Under the pieces are notes generated by a model. It worked only from the letters and a program-made list of their open reading frames with translations. It searched no databases and was not told the origin of the DNA. The position numbers and the translations under genes were made by a program. Of a DNA stretch of 64,000 bases, positions 1 through 10,490 are shown piece after piece; position 1 is the first letter of the stretch, and every line of letters starts with the position of its first letter. The DNA is from Scortum barcoo (lineage: Eukaryota; Chordata; Actinopteri; Centrarchiformes; Terapontidae): contig CM041536.1 of NCBI GenBank assembly GCA_023238725.1, positions 13,851,271 to 13,915,270 on the forward strand, in the 5' to 3' direction.

Positions 1-712
1 TCATATATTTGAATAAATATCCAATCACACATTCTGAGTGTTTTTATTAAAGTGGTCCTCATAAATCCAGTGTTCCATAAACCCAGACACAAGGGGAGAA
101 TAAGCAGAAGTGAGCAGTTTTCTAGTGTTTTGTGTTTTGAGATTTCATAAGTCAAGTGGAACTGCTGAACAATAGTTAAGCCACATCCTTAAACACCTAC
201 AAATGTCAGACCAAAGTGGGGTTACAGTATCTCAGTATCCACTTCTAATTTTGACCAGCATACAGTATGATCAGATCCACTTGATAGAGAATCTTGTTAT
301 CAACGTGGCATATAGTATTTAATGTTCCTATTTTTTTATATATATTCTGTTGCCACACTATCCAATTTGAAATATTTTATTTTAAGTTTAGGGTTTGCTG
401 CCATGTCTCCTTCTTACCTTTCTGGATCAAATCTGCTCATCCTCTGATTTCGCTCTACACACTGTCCTGCTTTGCTTCACCTTTTGCAGACAAAAATCAA
501 AAGAGCGGATTCGCCAAATCCCCCCCTTTCAAAAAAAACAAGATTTTATTTCACTTTAAAGGCAGATGTTGTCAGTGTGTTTTATAAAGAAATTATCTGC
601 TGATCTATTCTAGAGAAGGTAGGTGTCAACAGGGATTGCACTTCCTCTTTTCCTGTTTTCCTCTGATCTCATGTCCTCTCTCTGTTTTTCAACTTGCTCT
701 CTGACTGCAAAG

Positions 713-786
713 ATCGCCTCTACCAGCAACTTGAGAAAAACCGCCTTCTCGCTAATGAGCTACGCGTGGCTTTGAATGAGGACTAA
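713..786 (+). CDS. tpm1: tpm1 alternative last exon (brain-type 9c)
   Basis: This is one of two alternative C-terminal exons of tropomyosin 1, the coiled-coil dimer that runs along actin filaments. After an acceptor ending in AAAG the frame reads (D)RLYQQLEKNRLLANE and continues to ALNED then TAA. That matches what I remember of the mammalian TPM1 brain-specific exon 9c tail (LYQQLEQNRRL...ALNED). The first codon is split, with its G supplied by the upstream exon, the same phase as the other terminal exon at 1308. Heptad-like leucine spacing continues the coiled coil to the end. The rest of the gene lies left of the window. The identification is by family knowledge; use of this exon in fish brain is inferred. 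Confidence 0.88.
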
Positions 787-1058
787 ATTGTGTGAATGTT
801 TTATCTGTCTGCTCTGTTTTTAATGTGTGTCTGACAATCCGATCCAGTGTGCAATCCAAAGCTCTTCCGTTTTTTTTTTTTTTTTTTTTGCATTGTCCAC
901 ATACGATGCCTGCACTGCTTGAAATCTGTGTTGCTGTTTGTGGAAATGTAGTCGGAATATAGTGAAAATCAGGGATTATCATTTTCCAGTCTTACAAAGT
1001 AGTATTATAACATCATACAATAACCACTTTTTTATGGATAATCGTGTTTTTGTGTATT

Positions 1059-1064
1059 AATAAA
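1059..1064 (+). terminator. poly(A) signal for the tpm1 9c-ending transcript
   Basis: An AATAAA hexamer lies about 270 bases after the stop codon of the brain-type exon and before the next terminal exon. It could end the short transcript. Its use is inferred. Confidence 0.4.
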
Positions 1065-1307
1065 AACTTTTGCTGTAGACTGTAACCTGTTTGCATGGTT
1101 GCTTGCATATCATAATAAGAGCTTGTGCGCTCTGTGTGTTTCTCTTGTTTTCCGTCAGTGGCGTGTAGGTCGAGCTTAAAAGCATTCAAATGTAACAACT
1201 GACCTGAACGATGTAGCCAGCTTGATTGCTAATGCAAGCTTACTCAACTGACTTTACTTGTGCCCGCTTGTGTGATATTAAAACCTGTTCGTTTGATGTT
1301 CTAACAG

Positions 1308-1390
1308 AGAAACTGTCACACGCTAAAGAAGAGAACCTCGATATGCACCAGATGCTGGACCAGACTCTAATGGAACTGAATAATTTGTGA
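1308..1390 (+). CDS. tpm1: tpm1 alternative last exon (non-muscle 9d)
   Basis: This is the second alternative C-terminal exon of tropomyosin 1. The acceptor is CTAACAG, and the frame reads (E)KLSHAKEENLDMHQMLDQ and ends LMELNNL then TGA. Mammalian TPM1 exon 9d ends AHAKEENL.MHQMLDQTLLELNNM, so the match is near exact. The 9d tail belongs to most non-muscle and smooth-muscle isoforms and changes actin and troponin contacts at the filament overlap. The exon is in the same phase as 9c, so the two are interchangeable by alternative splicing and 3'-end choice. The muscle exon 9a is not visible and should lie further left. Confidence 0.92.
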
Positions 1391-2155
1391 AAGCACAGTC
1401 TGACCCCACACACACTGTGGTTTTGGCTTTTTGTACCTGCACCTTGCTTACCGTAAACCCCTCTTCTCGTACCTTGCCCATGGTGGAGATTCAAACAGCC
1501 ATATGCTTTTCCTATTGCACCGTCCTGCCTTCAGCGGAACTCGACCGAGGAGCGAAGCAAAGGGGAAGTAAAGCTTAACCATTCCCTTTGATGAAGCCTA
1601 AACCGGGAAACAAGATTGTTTTTCGCAAGCCAGTTTTTATCTTGTAATGTTGTCTGCCTTTTGCAATCCTTTTTCTCTCTTTTTTTTTTTGACAAGTCAT
1701 CTGGTGAAATGACATGTGCCATTGGTTACATTGTTTTTCTACATCTGCATTGAAGCTGATCTGGTACGTTCCATTCCATCTTGATTATGCACATACCAAA
1801 GGACAAAGTGGAGAAATTTTGCACTTAGTCAAACCTCAACATCACGCACATTTTGCATTCTCTAAGACAAACTGTTTTTAAAAAGACAAGTTTGAGTATA
1901 CATTGGCCTTGCCTATCGGTATGTATACTGGTGCTACTGTTTTGTTAAGCAACGATGGAAAACGCTCATGCATTACAGTATATTCTTAGTTTTCTTTAAA
2001 ATCACGGTTCAAAATTTTTTCATCTTGTCTTAAAAGTCTGATTTCAGTCATCTGGTTGTGCATTGTTTTAGCATTGTACTAATGTAGATCTTTCAAGTGT
2101 TTATCATATTTGAAATGTACAAATTATGAATATAAATAAAAGCACGTTTTGAAAG
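1391..2155 (+). other. tpm1: tpm1 3' untranslated region and poly(A) site
   Basis: No coding potential follows the 9d stop codon for about 750 bases. The stretch is T-rich and ends with TATAAATAAAAGC, giving an AATAAA at 2135-2140 and expected cleavage near 2155. This is the long 3' UTR of the main tpm1 transcript, judged from its position alone. Confidence 0.7.
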
Positions 2156-2159
2156 TTTT

Positions 2160-4220
2160 CTAATTTTGTTTGTGGTGCATGCATGGCTTTGTGGTGAGCT
2201 AAATTTGATCTATTAAAGGCCTCAAAGGATTTTGGTGTGGTTAAACAAAACCCAACCCAATGCAAAGGAAAAGAAAACTTATTTGGTAGACCTTATGTTC
2301 CCCGCGGGGTTGTAAAATGTGTTAAATGTGCAGAACAAATGGAGATCTGTTCAGTTTGCAGCTTTATTGCATTACCCCTGGCTCGTTTTTTGTTTGACCC
2401 TGAGTTTGACTTCCAGCTGGGGGAAAAACATTGTCATGTGTTTCTCTGGTTCACTGGAGCTCACTAAGCTCTACTGGACCATATCATCTCAGTTTCAGTT
2501 TCAGAATAACCAATGCATGTAGCAATAGTGAAGAACTGAATAAAAGAAGAGAAAAATACAAAAATAAAGAGGTCTTGAATTCAGTGTAAGTTCATGTATT
2601 AGAGTAAAAGCCCACTGCTGAATTAAGTTTGCTTTCAGCTGTGTGGAACTGTTCCATTTACCCGTGTAGGTGTGTTTAAACCTCATGTCAGTATATTGTT
2701 GAGGAGTCTATTTAAATTCCACTAATCTGCTATAGTGTATGACCTTATCATAAACTGTAACTTCATATAATTACATATTTTGCATGCTATCTTATTACTC
2801 TCAAGCTATCAGTGGAACATAAAAGTCTGCTACTGTCTAAAGGAAGAGCGCGTCAAACTGTATAGTTTATACCAATATACTTTTGTGCGTGTGTGTGTGT
2901 ATTATTCAGTAAAATGTTCTGCACGTGTTGACAGCAGCTAAGTAGTTGCTGTAGTGTGACCTCTGAAAGTCCTCTGTTCCACTAGTCGGGAGATAAGGGT
3001 GTGTACTTGTGTGTATTTGTGTCTGTGTGCGTGTGTGTGTGAGATATGGTCCTTTGGGTAAAGCTTGTGCATGCTATGCATTATGGGTAAAGTGGCCAAA
3101 AGTGGCACAAATGTGTTAGTGAAAATCTGTCACTTTATTTCACACATTTTTTATATATCCACACACACAAAGAACCTGGTTCCAGTTGGTATTATTTCAG
3201 CATAGGAGTAATGGCACTGGGAAATAATAAAGCTGTATATAATGTCAATAACACAGATTATTATTAACAGTGAGACTTTATTGATCCCAGGGGCAAATTC
3301 ACAATATATAGCAGTATTAAAGAAAAATCTATAAATATGCATTTTTTTTAATCATCTCCATCTTTACCAGATGCTACAATAAAGTGATTATAGTTGTGCA
3401 TCAGTAATGGTAATCTGACAGTAAATATATATTCTGAAATGGTCCATGTAGCACAATAAGTAGTTTTACCTGCAAATAATTCTGTAGTGTTACTCAAGGA
3501 AATAGTACAGCAGTACTTTTACTTGTACCAGGGTACTTTTGCACTCTAGTATTGTTACTCTTGCTTAAGTATCACTGAGTATCTTCCACCACTGACAATA
3601 CAATTATCATAACTCAATTCAACTGTTCAATTGTAAGGAGTCACTCTGTAATCTAGTCTTCCTACAACCACCACAGGGGGGCAGTACTACTTTGCAGCAG
3701 GAGAACAACTTTTCATCCCCCACTGTTCTGTATTATAAAATAAGATAACATAAACCTTAATCGATCCCTGAGCGGGGAAATCTGCAGGCCTACAACAGTA
3801 AAGGGAACAGTGCGACAACAGAGGTGTAAGTAGGAACAAGCTGAATAAGAAATACAAAAACAAACTAAAATAAATAAAACAACAAAGACGATAAGAGATA
3901 AGAGACGATAAGACGATAAGACGATAAGAGATAATGAGAGCACCTATAAAAACAACTAAATTGCATATAATATTTTGTATATTGTTTTATATTATAAATT
4001 AATTTATCAGCGGTACAAATAAAATTGATTAATTAATTAATCAATAAAATGTGTTTTATCTCACATGGCAAATTAGAATCTAAAGCCTTTTCTTTATCCT
4101 GCTTCGAGTAAACATGCAGATATTTTCTAAAAAAAAATAACCAGACCTGTGAAGTGTATCAGGGGCTGAATCTTCCTCGCTCGATCCTCCTGTCTGACTC
4201 GTGGGTCGATTCATTAGGTC
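2160..4220. other. tpm1-lactb intergenic region, repeat fragments only
   Basis: I see no gene here. The stretch holds a short (TG)n run near 2888-2900 and 3010-3042, an ACTTTATTGATCCC retroposon-type tail near 3275-3300, a GTACT-rich repeat near 3480-3597, a CTCF-like motif at 3671-3684, a second retroposon-type tail at 3733-3815, and a GATAAG tandem at 3886-3932. The surrounding sequence is AT-rich. Confidence 0.6.
3733..3932. repeat. retroposon-type 3' tail with GATAAG tandem repeat
   Basis: The sequence AATCGATCCCTGAGCGGGGAA resembles the very common teleost tail of the form TTTATTGATCCC..GGGGAAATT, and is followed by an A-rich stretch and a GATAAGAC/GATAAGAG tandem (about 3886-3932). A shorter copy of the same tail lies near 3275-3300. 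I recognise the pattern as a teleost LINE/SINE-derived tail but cannot name the family. Confidence 0.5.
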
Positions 4221-4225
4221 TGACT

Positions 4226-4281
4226 CGATGACGTATACAGGAAGTAAGTAATAGTAGTAGTAGTTGTTGTTGTTGTTGTTG
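4226..4281 (+). promoter_or_regulatory. lactb proximal promoter: CRE half-site, ETS site, TAG/TTG triplets
   Basis: A TGACGTA half-CRE (4229-4235) is followed by ACAGGAAGTA (4237-4246), a good ETS-type site. Next come short TAG and TTG trinucleotide runs (about 4250-4281) and then GC-rich sequence up to the lactb ATG. ETS plus CRE is typical of housekeeping and mitochondrial gene promoters. Function is inferred from position about 130 bases upstream of the start. Confidence 0.45.
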
Positions 4282-4373
4282 TCAGCTGGCGCTCATTAAC
4301 CCCGGGGGAGCAGTTATCACCTGCGGGAAAAAGAAAACAAAGAAAAAGAAAAGAGTTGCAGTTTTATCCGAAA

Positions 4374-7300
4374 ATGTCGCGACTCTTTCTTCCTGGAGGG
4401 TTTTGCAGCAGATGCGCCCTGCCGGCAGCTCGCGTCAAGCCGCCGCAGCGCTCAGACGGACCGGGCTTTCTCCTCCAGCTGCAGCAGAGACGACGCGTCG
4501 GAGGGTCAAACACAGCCTCCTCTAAATCCAGGTCCAAGCCCGGGCTTTGGCTGTGCGGGGCCGCCGTCGGGGTCGCTGTGGCCGCGGGCCTCAGACACCG
4601 CAGCGACAGCTCCTGTGTGGATAAAGTGGGAGAGGAGCGGAGCGGTGATCGGTACAGCGCTGCCGTGAGAGCCGGCAGAGAGCTCATCGAGCGGATAAAG
4701 GTAGGCACAGAGGTATGCATGCCGACTGCCCCTCTTTATCTGATCTCTCTTTATATCCTCCCACCTGGCTGCACTGTCCTCAGTATCATGTCTGTGTCTG
4801 TCTCTCAGGATGAGGTCGGGGCCCCTGGGCTGGTGGTGGGGGTCTCTGTGGATGGTGCTCAAGTCTGGTGTGAAGGTTGGTGAAGTCCACTTTAAAATGT
4901 GCCACCTGGAGCATTTATAGTCACTGCTCTAGTTTGCACAACGTAGATTTGTATTGTGGACCTTCTGTGTGTCAACAGGTGGAGCAGCCTTGGTCCACAG
5001 CACAAATCAATGCTGGTCCAGGGCAGACTAAAACAACACTGGGTCCATAACTGTGTGTGATAATGTGACACATTTTCTATCAAAGCAGTTGTCTGTGTCA
5101 AATTTGTACAGTGGCTCTGTTAGGGACACAGCAGTTATTTTCAATATTCATTAACTGGCCAGTTGTTTTTAATAACTGATCAACTCATCATGTTGCACAA
5201 TAGTAAATAGTAAAAAAAAATATCCCTTTACAATTTCACAGAGCTTAGGGGATGTTTTCAACTTGTTTTGTACTAAACCCAAAGATATTACATGTAACCA
5301 CAGAGTTAAAAGTGGAAAACACCTAAATCTAATGTTGGAGAAAATGGAGAGTATATATAGTTTCTGCTTGTAAAATTTAAATTTAAACAATGAATTGCTT
5401 CTCATCATAGCTGCTGTTTTTTTGGGGGTTTTTTGTCCATCAGCTAATTGTTTCATGTTTCGGTCCAATGCTATCTGTATGTCCATGCATTGTAGATTTT
5501 TAAAGTGGTTGGGAGTATGAATCATCAGTTTGGCTGGTCCAACATGGGCCCATGGGACAAATTAATGCCATCTTGATGAGGCTGCTCACCATTTTGACAC
5601 AACACTGTTCCCCACAAACAGTCGATTAATGATTGCCAACCAAATGAAGCGTGGCCCTGTACTGGCTCACTGCCTGGAAAAGCTTAATCTCGGTTTGCCT
5701 TGGTACAGAAGTGGCACACCTCTCGTCACTGCGACCCAACAGCATACAATGTGAAATCATCCTATGCTATGGTTTCCTCCCTGTACTGAAATGTATTTAA
5801 AAAAAAATAGTCATGCGCTTGTGGGACAGTAAATAATTTTGAAATGCATCACACTGAATCTTCAACACGTTCCTCCGACAGCAGATTGATATTTGTGATA
5901 TAATGCATAGAAATTCTTCATGTAATTCAGGGATCGGTTACGCTGATCTGGAGAATCGTGTGCCATGCGGCCCCAAAACAGTGCTGCGAATCGCCAGCAT
6001 CAGTAAGCCCCTCACGTCTGCAGCTGCTGCGCGACTGTGTGAGGAGGGGAAACTAGATCTCGATGTCCCGGTCCAGAAATATGTCCCAGAATTTCCCCAG
6101 AAACAATTTGATGGACAGGATGTAAGTTACCAGAAATGTCAAGAGTTTTTTTTTTTTTTTTTTTTTAATCAGCAATAATATAACAGTTTTTTTCCTCTGT
6201 TCGGCTCACATGAATGCATCATTTATTCTGCTCTTTCAGGTAACAATAACCCCTCGTATGCTTCTGTCCCACCTAAGCGGTATACGGCATTATGAAAAGG
6301 ATGCAAAGAAAGTGAAGGAGGACAAAGAGAAGGCAAAACGACTTTTAAAGCCACCAGTAAAAGAGAAGAAGGATGAAAAGAACTCATCTGAAAAGAAAGA
6401 TGAACCCTCAACTGAACAGAACACCAAAGGCAAAGAACCCGTTCAGACTCCAAAGAAAAAAGAGTTTGAGCACGAGGAATATTACTTGAAGGACAACTTT
6501 GAAAGTGTCACTCAGGCTTTGGACCTCTTCAAGGATGACCCGCTCATTTTCAAACCTGGTAAAAACCCATTTTTTCTCTCTAAATCACCCGATTATGATA
6601 CAATTCCAGTGTTCATTTTTTGATTGTTCAGATTGATCTTTTTTTTTTTCCACAGGCACAACTTTTCTGTACTCCACACACGCCTTTACCCTGCTCAGTG
6701 CTGTTGTGGAGCGAGCTGCCGGACAGCGCTTCCTGGACGTCATGACGAGCATGTTCCGTGAGCTGGGAATGCTCAATACAGTGGCTGATGAGAATGATCC
6801 CATTATTTACCACCGCTCCAGGTAATAACAAACATCAAGCCGTGGTCGAGTCCAGAGGAGATGTGTCGGTAACGTCAGATGTTTGTTTTTCTGAGTGCAC
6901 AACGTGATAAAAATCCAATCAGGAGTCCAGATTAATCGTTGATGCTCCTCCACAGATTTTATCACCTCAACAAGAGAGGACGTGTTGTGAACTGCCCCTA
7001 CGTGGACAACTCCTACAAGTGGGCTGGAGGCGGTTTCCTCTCCACTGTGGGCGACCTGCTGCTGTTCGGTAACGCTCTGCTGTACAGCTACCAGGTGGCC
7101 CACCTGAAGGACACAGAGGGCTTGCTCCCCGGCTTCCTAAAACCCCAGACTGTCATAGACCTGTGGGCACCAGTCAACAGGACACAGGCCAGCTGGGATA
7201 AGGATGGACGGTATGCTCAAGGCTGGCTCGTAGTGGAGAAACTACAGAAATATGGCCAGTGCAGGAAGCGCAGGCACTACGTGTCGCACACAGGAGGCGC

Positions 7301-7481
7301 TGTGGGAGCCAGCAGCGTGCTCTTGGTGTTACCCAGCGAGGAGATAGACCGGCGTAAAGGACAGTCCCCCGTCCTCCCACAGGGGGTGGTGGTCTCCATC
7401 ATTACTAACATGCAGTCTGTAGGACTCAACAGCACAGCACTGAAAATTGCAATCGAGTTTGACAAAGCCAGAAGCCTGTAA
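4374..7481 (+). CDS. lactb: Serine beta-lactamase-like protein LACTB, mitochondrial
   Basis: This is the complete gene. Exons are 4374-4700, 4809-4875, 5931-6121, 6240-6558, 6656-6821 and 6956-7481, all with GT-AG borders and matching phases, giving 1,596 nt and 531 aa. LACTB is a filament-forming serine protease-like protein of the mitochondrial intermembrane space, derived from bacterial penicillin-binding/beta-lactamase enzymes. Exon 1 carries an Arg-rich N-terminus and a hydrophobic segment (GLWLCGAAVGVAVAAGL). The family block DEVGAPGLVVGVSVDG follows, then the nucleophile motif SISK in exon 3, the YVDNSYKWAGGG block, and SHTGGAVGA (the KTG-equivalent) in exon 6. A Lys/Glu-rich, low-complexity insert of about 60 residues sits in exon 4, as in mammals. 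The ATG at 4374 is the first in frame. It lies downstream of tpm1, as in human. Confidence 0.95.
5121..5420. repeat. teleost MITE-like repeat, copy A (in lactb intron 2)
   Basis: A diverged copy of an element also present near 32.0, 40.6 and 50.5 kb. Recognisable blocks in order are CAGTTATTTTCAATATTCATT, a TATCCCTTTACAATTTCACAGAGC block, CCCAAAGATATTACA, and an end resembling CAATGAATTGCTTCTCATC then AGCTGCTG. The orientation is the same as the copy at 50,551. Boundaries are approximate. Confidence 0.5.
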
Positions 7482-7589
7482 GAGTAAGTTGTTTACAGAA
7501 ATGTGTGAGCATTTCAGATAATCCTCGTGATTCTGTGTGATTTTTGATACAGCTTTTGAAACAAGTCCAGAGGATGTTTTAGAAAATGG

Positions 7590-7595
7590 AATAAA
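7590..7595 (+). terminator. lactb poly(A) signal (proximal)
   Basis: An AATAAA lies 110 bases after the lactb stop codon. A second AATAAA at 7831-7836 could give a longer 3' UTR. Which is used cannot be told from sequence. Confidence 0.5.
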
Positions 7596-8635
7596 TCTTT
7601 TAATGTGTATTTTCTATACGTGTTATGAACTCTACTCACTTTCCATTCCACAACACTTGGCAGGAAAGCCTTACTGCCACTAGGTGGAAACAAACAACTG
7701 CATTTGTAACACAAAAAGAAAGACACTAACTTATGATATACATTTGTTGGCTTAATGTTCAGGCATTTCTACATTTTAGAAGATAACACAACAACAATTT
7801 AAAAATATATATATTTCCGAATTTGAGAGAAATAAAAGCATTTCATACACAATAGAAAGAGGTCAGATGCTATTTAAAGCAGCATGGTACTCATCCAACA
7901 TTTCTGCGTCACCTGTAGTGACTTTTAGGGCCCACCCTGTACAAATATTTCCTCATAGCAGCATGATGTGCTTTAGGAAAAACCCTTTTGTTGTCCGATC
8001 ACTGACGCTCTGTCAGTAATCAATAGGGTAATATTTTCACAGTGTTTTAACTGCTGAGCCAAATTTCAAGATCACTTTCACTTAGTGCCAGCATTAAAAC
8101 TGACTTCAGCCACAAGAACAATCCTGACTTTGCTTTTAATTTAGCAAAACAAGATGAAACATTACCAGATTCTAATGCCCAAACGATTGTGCTCGTTTAT
8201 TAATAGTGACAAGAGTTTCAGGGAGTAATTAAGCTGTCAACATTCCAGATCCATTTTTTTCAACAGTTGGTTGCCAGCAACTGTTGACGAATACTGGAAG
8301 CTGATGAAAATGGAAACTCAAACAAATTGTTAGCATTGCCATCCAGCGAGTTTCAGTTCTCTCCTAAACTCCCTGAGTTGAAGTATATCTGATGCCACCA
8401 TTCTCATTATGAAACTCCTGGGATCTCCTGTGCCCCTGTTTTTAGATTTAAAGGAACTGACTAACAGCTTGGGATATGCTAATTATACAGACTCCCACAC
8501 ACACAGTTTGCTGCGGCCGAGTGTGCTCCTGCTTGTCCAGCTTTGTGAGAGCCGTTCCGAGTTTTAAAACTGGGGAGTGAAGCCATTTTAGCAAAGTGAG
8601 GTCATCCTGACCAGTTCTGACTACTCCAAAGGGAC

Positions 8636-8775
8636 AATTATGGTTTAGGGTTAAGATTAGATTTAGGATTAGGTTAAGAATAGACTTAAGTGTTGAGGTT
8701 AGGAATGAAGTGCTGTTGGTTAGGCTTGGAGGGTGAGGAATGACTAGTCCATCAGGATCCTCACAACAATACAAG
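8636..8775. repeat. degenerate TTAGGG-like simple repeat and dispersed fish repeat
   Basis: The sequence runs GGTTTAGGGTTAAGATTAG then further TTAGGATTAGG-type variants, and ends with GATCCTCACAACAATACAAG. The latter resembles a dispersed intronic fish repeat that pairs TCCTCACAA..ATACAAG with degenerate TTAGG runs. It is a decayed repeat, not a telomere. Confidence 0.45.
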
Positions 8776-9396
8776 TATATTTACAATATATGTGGGTGTG
8801 TGCACCATCTCCCACCAGAAATCACACAGAAATCATTTAGTAGGGATCACTGAATATATTTACACAATTTCCAAATATTCACTAATAGCATGTTGAGCAT
8901 ATTCATCAATTGATACAGAAAGTTCCATAAATTCCATATAACCAGTTCAATATTTTAGAAGAATATTTTACATATTATTTAATATATAGTCCAGCTATGC
9001 TTTGTAAATACATTTCAGACAAAGCACATAGATTGAAATGGGATTTAACACGAGTAACACCAGTGCCAACTTCATAGCTATGTTAAAAAGGCTACTCTGC
9101 AGGGTGTGATTCAGTTCCCACCCACTCACACTTGTTTCTCACCTCATTTGTGTGCGCGTGTGTTATTGAGTTACACCTTTCCGCCGAAAAACTGTGTGGA
9201 ATCCAGACATTGCATGAGATGTTTAACTCTTCACCTGCCTTGTCATTAGTTAAAGTCAGCGCAGTCTTGGTCTTTCTTGGTCACGTCCACAGCAGTGCCG
9301 AGTCACAACAAGGCCATTGACACAGATCTCTGAATTATTTCATCATTCCATCCAACACACAAACAAAAGAGAAACAAACGTGCGTCAGGAGGACAA

Positions 9397-10166
9397 TCAC
9401 ACTCTGGGTTTTACTCTCCAATACTGCTGCTGCTTGTTCTGTTGGCTCTGCTGCTTGGCTTTCAGCATCCTGTGTGTGGACACAAGTAACCGGTGTTAGC
9501 TTTAAAAGAACAGGTTGTGGCTGAAGTACCATAATACCAAGACTGAGTAACATATAAAACACTCATATATCCCAGTGCTATTTTTAGTGGCCTTGCAAAT
9601 GTTTGTAATCCTAAATCCATAATGTACATACTTGCATATGTAGTAGATAACAACTGCCAGCACGATGAAGATGAGGATTGCAATGATGACCACGGCTGCA
9701 ATTAACCCTGCTTCCCCTGCATTGGCGGAGATGCTGAAGAGCTGGAAGTGCTCACATCTGCTGCCTTTGTAATTTTCATTGCACCTGAAGTAAGATATGG
9801 CACACAAACACGCAGGCAGCCGGTCAGCACAGAGGAAATTTGACACCAATATTGCCAAGAAGTGATGCCGACAGAAACTCTCATATGAAAGTTTAAGACT
9901 TATTCCTACATTAAAGAAAATTTGAAAGTGATTTCACTTACACACAGGAGAGCGTATTCATGGAAAGTATTTTGTAGCATGTCCCTCCATTCATGCAGTA
10001 GGCGGCTTCCTGCCCATCACACGGGTCTCCATGATCTGCACAGATGATAATGATAATAATAACAACAATATTTCAGGAAACGTGTCTCTAATAGGACTCA
10101 AAAAAGTCACTTCTTAAAGTTATTTGTTGTTTCTTCTAATTGTTTTTTTTAATTACCTGCCATCAT
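9397..10166 (-). CDS. nrg4: Pro-neuregulin-4 (EGF-family ErbB4 ligand)
   Basis: Complete minus-strand gene. Coding exons from 5' to 3' are 10166-10157 (ATG ATG GCA G), 10035-9942, 9784-9632 and 9469-9397, giving 330 nt and 109 aa. Phases and GT-AG borders agree. The protein opens MMADHGDPC, closely matching human NRG4 MPTDHEEPC, and has no classical signal peptide, as in the family. The EGF domain has six cysteines (about residues 9-45) with spacing 7, 5, 10, 1, 8. It ends GSRCEHFQLF, retaining the Arg before the last Cys that receptor binding needs. One transmembrane helix follows (GLIAAVVIIAILIFIVLAVVIYYI), then a short basic, Gln-rich cytoplasmic tail ending WRVKPRV. The secreted EGF part would act on ErbB4. 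Placement next to tmem266 in opposite orientation matches human 15q24. Confidence 0.9.
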
Positions 10167-10411
10167 TTGAACTGTTTTCTCTTGCCGCTTCCTAAGAACA
10201 CAAGAACCGTTTTTGTCACACAAAAGGAAGTAATCCCTCGCCTCCAAGGAAAGCGTGTCATAACTTGAAGTTTCAGATGCCATTAATAACCTACATAAAA
10301 CAATTCTTTAAGGTGTCTGAAAGGTGTCAAGAAGGTGTTAAGAACTATTATTGACTTGTAAGAGGAATTTGGCTTCACCATGACTGGAATAAATAAAAAA
10401 TCCGTCCTTAC

Positions 10412-10490
10412 CAGCTCGTGAAATCCCAGCTTTTGGTCGTTAGCGCAGGTTCCCAAGGTGAGTCATAGTGACGCTTCAAAGCAACTCAGA
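10412..10490 (-). other. nrg4: nrg4 5' untranslated exon(s)
   Basis: On the minus strand a consensus donor GTAAGGA begins at 10411, so sequence from 10412 upward is a likely leader exon; its upper edge is a guess. It would splice to the acceptor CTTAG just above 10191, where the exon 10191-10157 holds 25 untranslated bases before ATG ATG. Transcription start is not determined. Confidence 0.45.

Larger units (their letters stand above)
7482..9396. other. lactb-nrg4 tail-to-tail region, no gene seen
   Basis: The region holds two AATAAA signals for lactb, a CCACTAGGTGG CTCF-like core at 7677-7687, and a simple TTAGG-like/fish dispersed repeat at about 8640-8775. The part nearest nrg4 should contain the nrg4 3' UTR. 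Several (AC)n-type stretches are present. No convincing coding frame was found. It spans the junction between a 15q22-like and a 15q24-like gene block. Confidence 0.6.

Noticed and set aside
8636..8710. Possible interstitial telomere
   Set aside because: Only degenerate TTAGG-like words, no run of exact TTAGGG; better explained as a decayed dispersed repeat.
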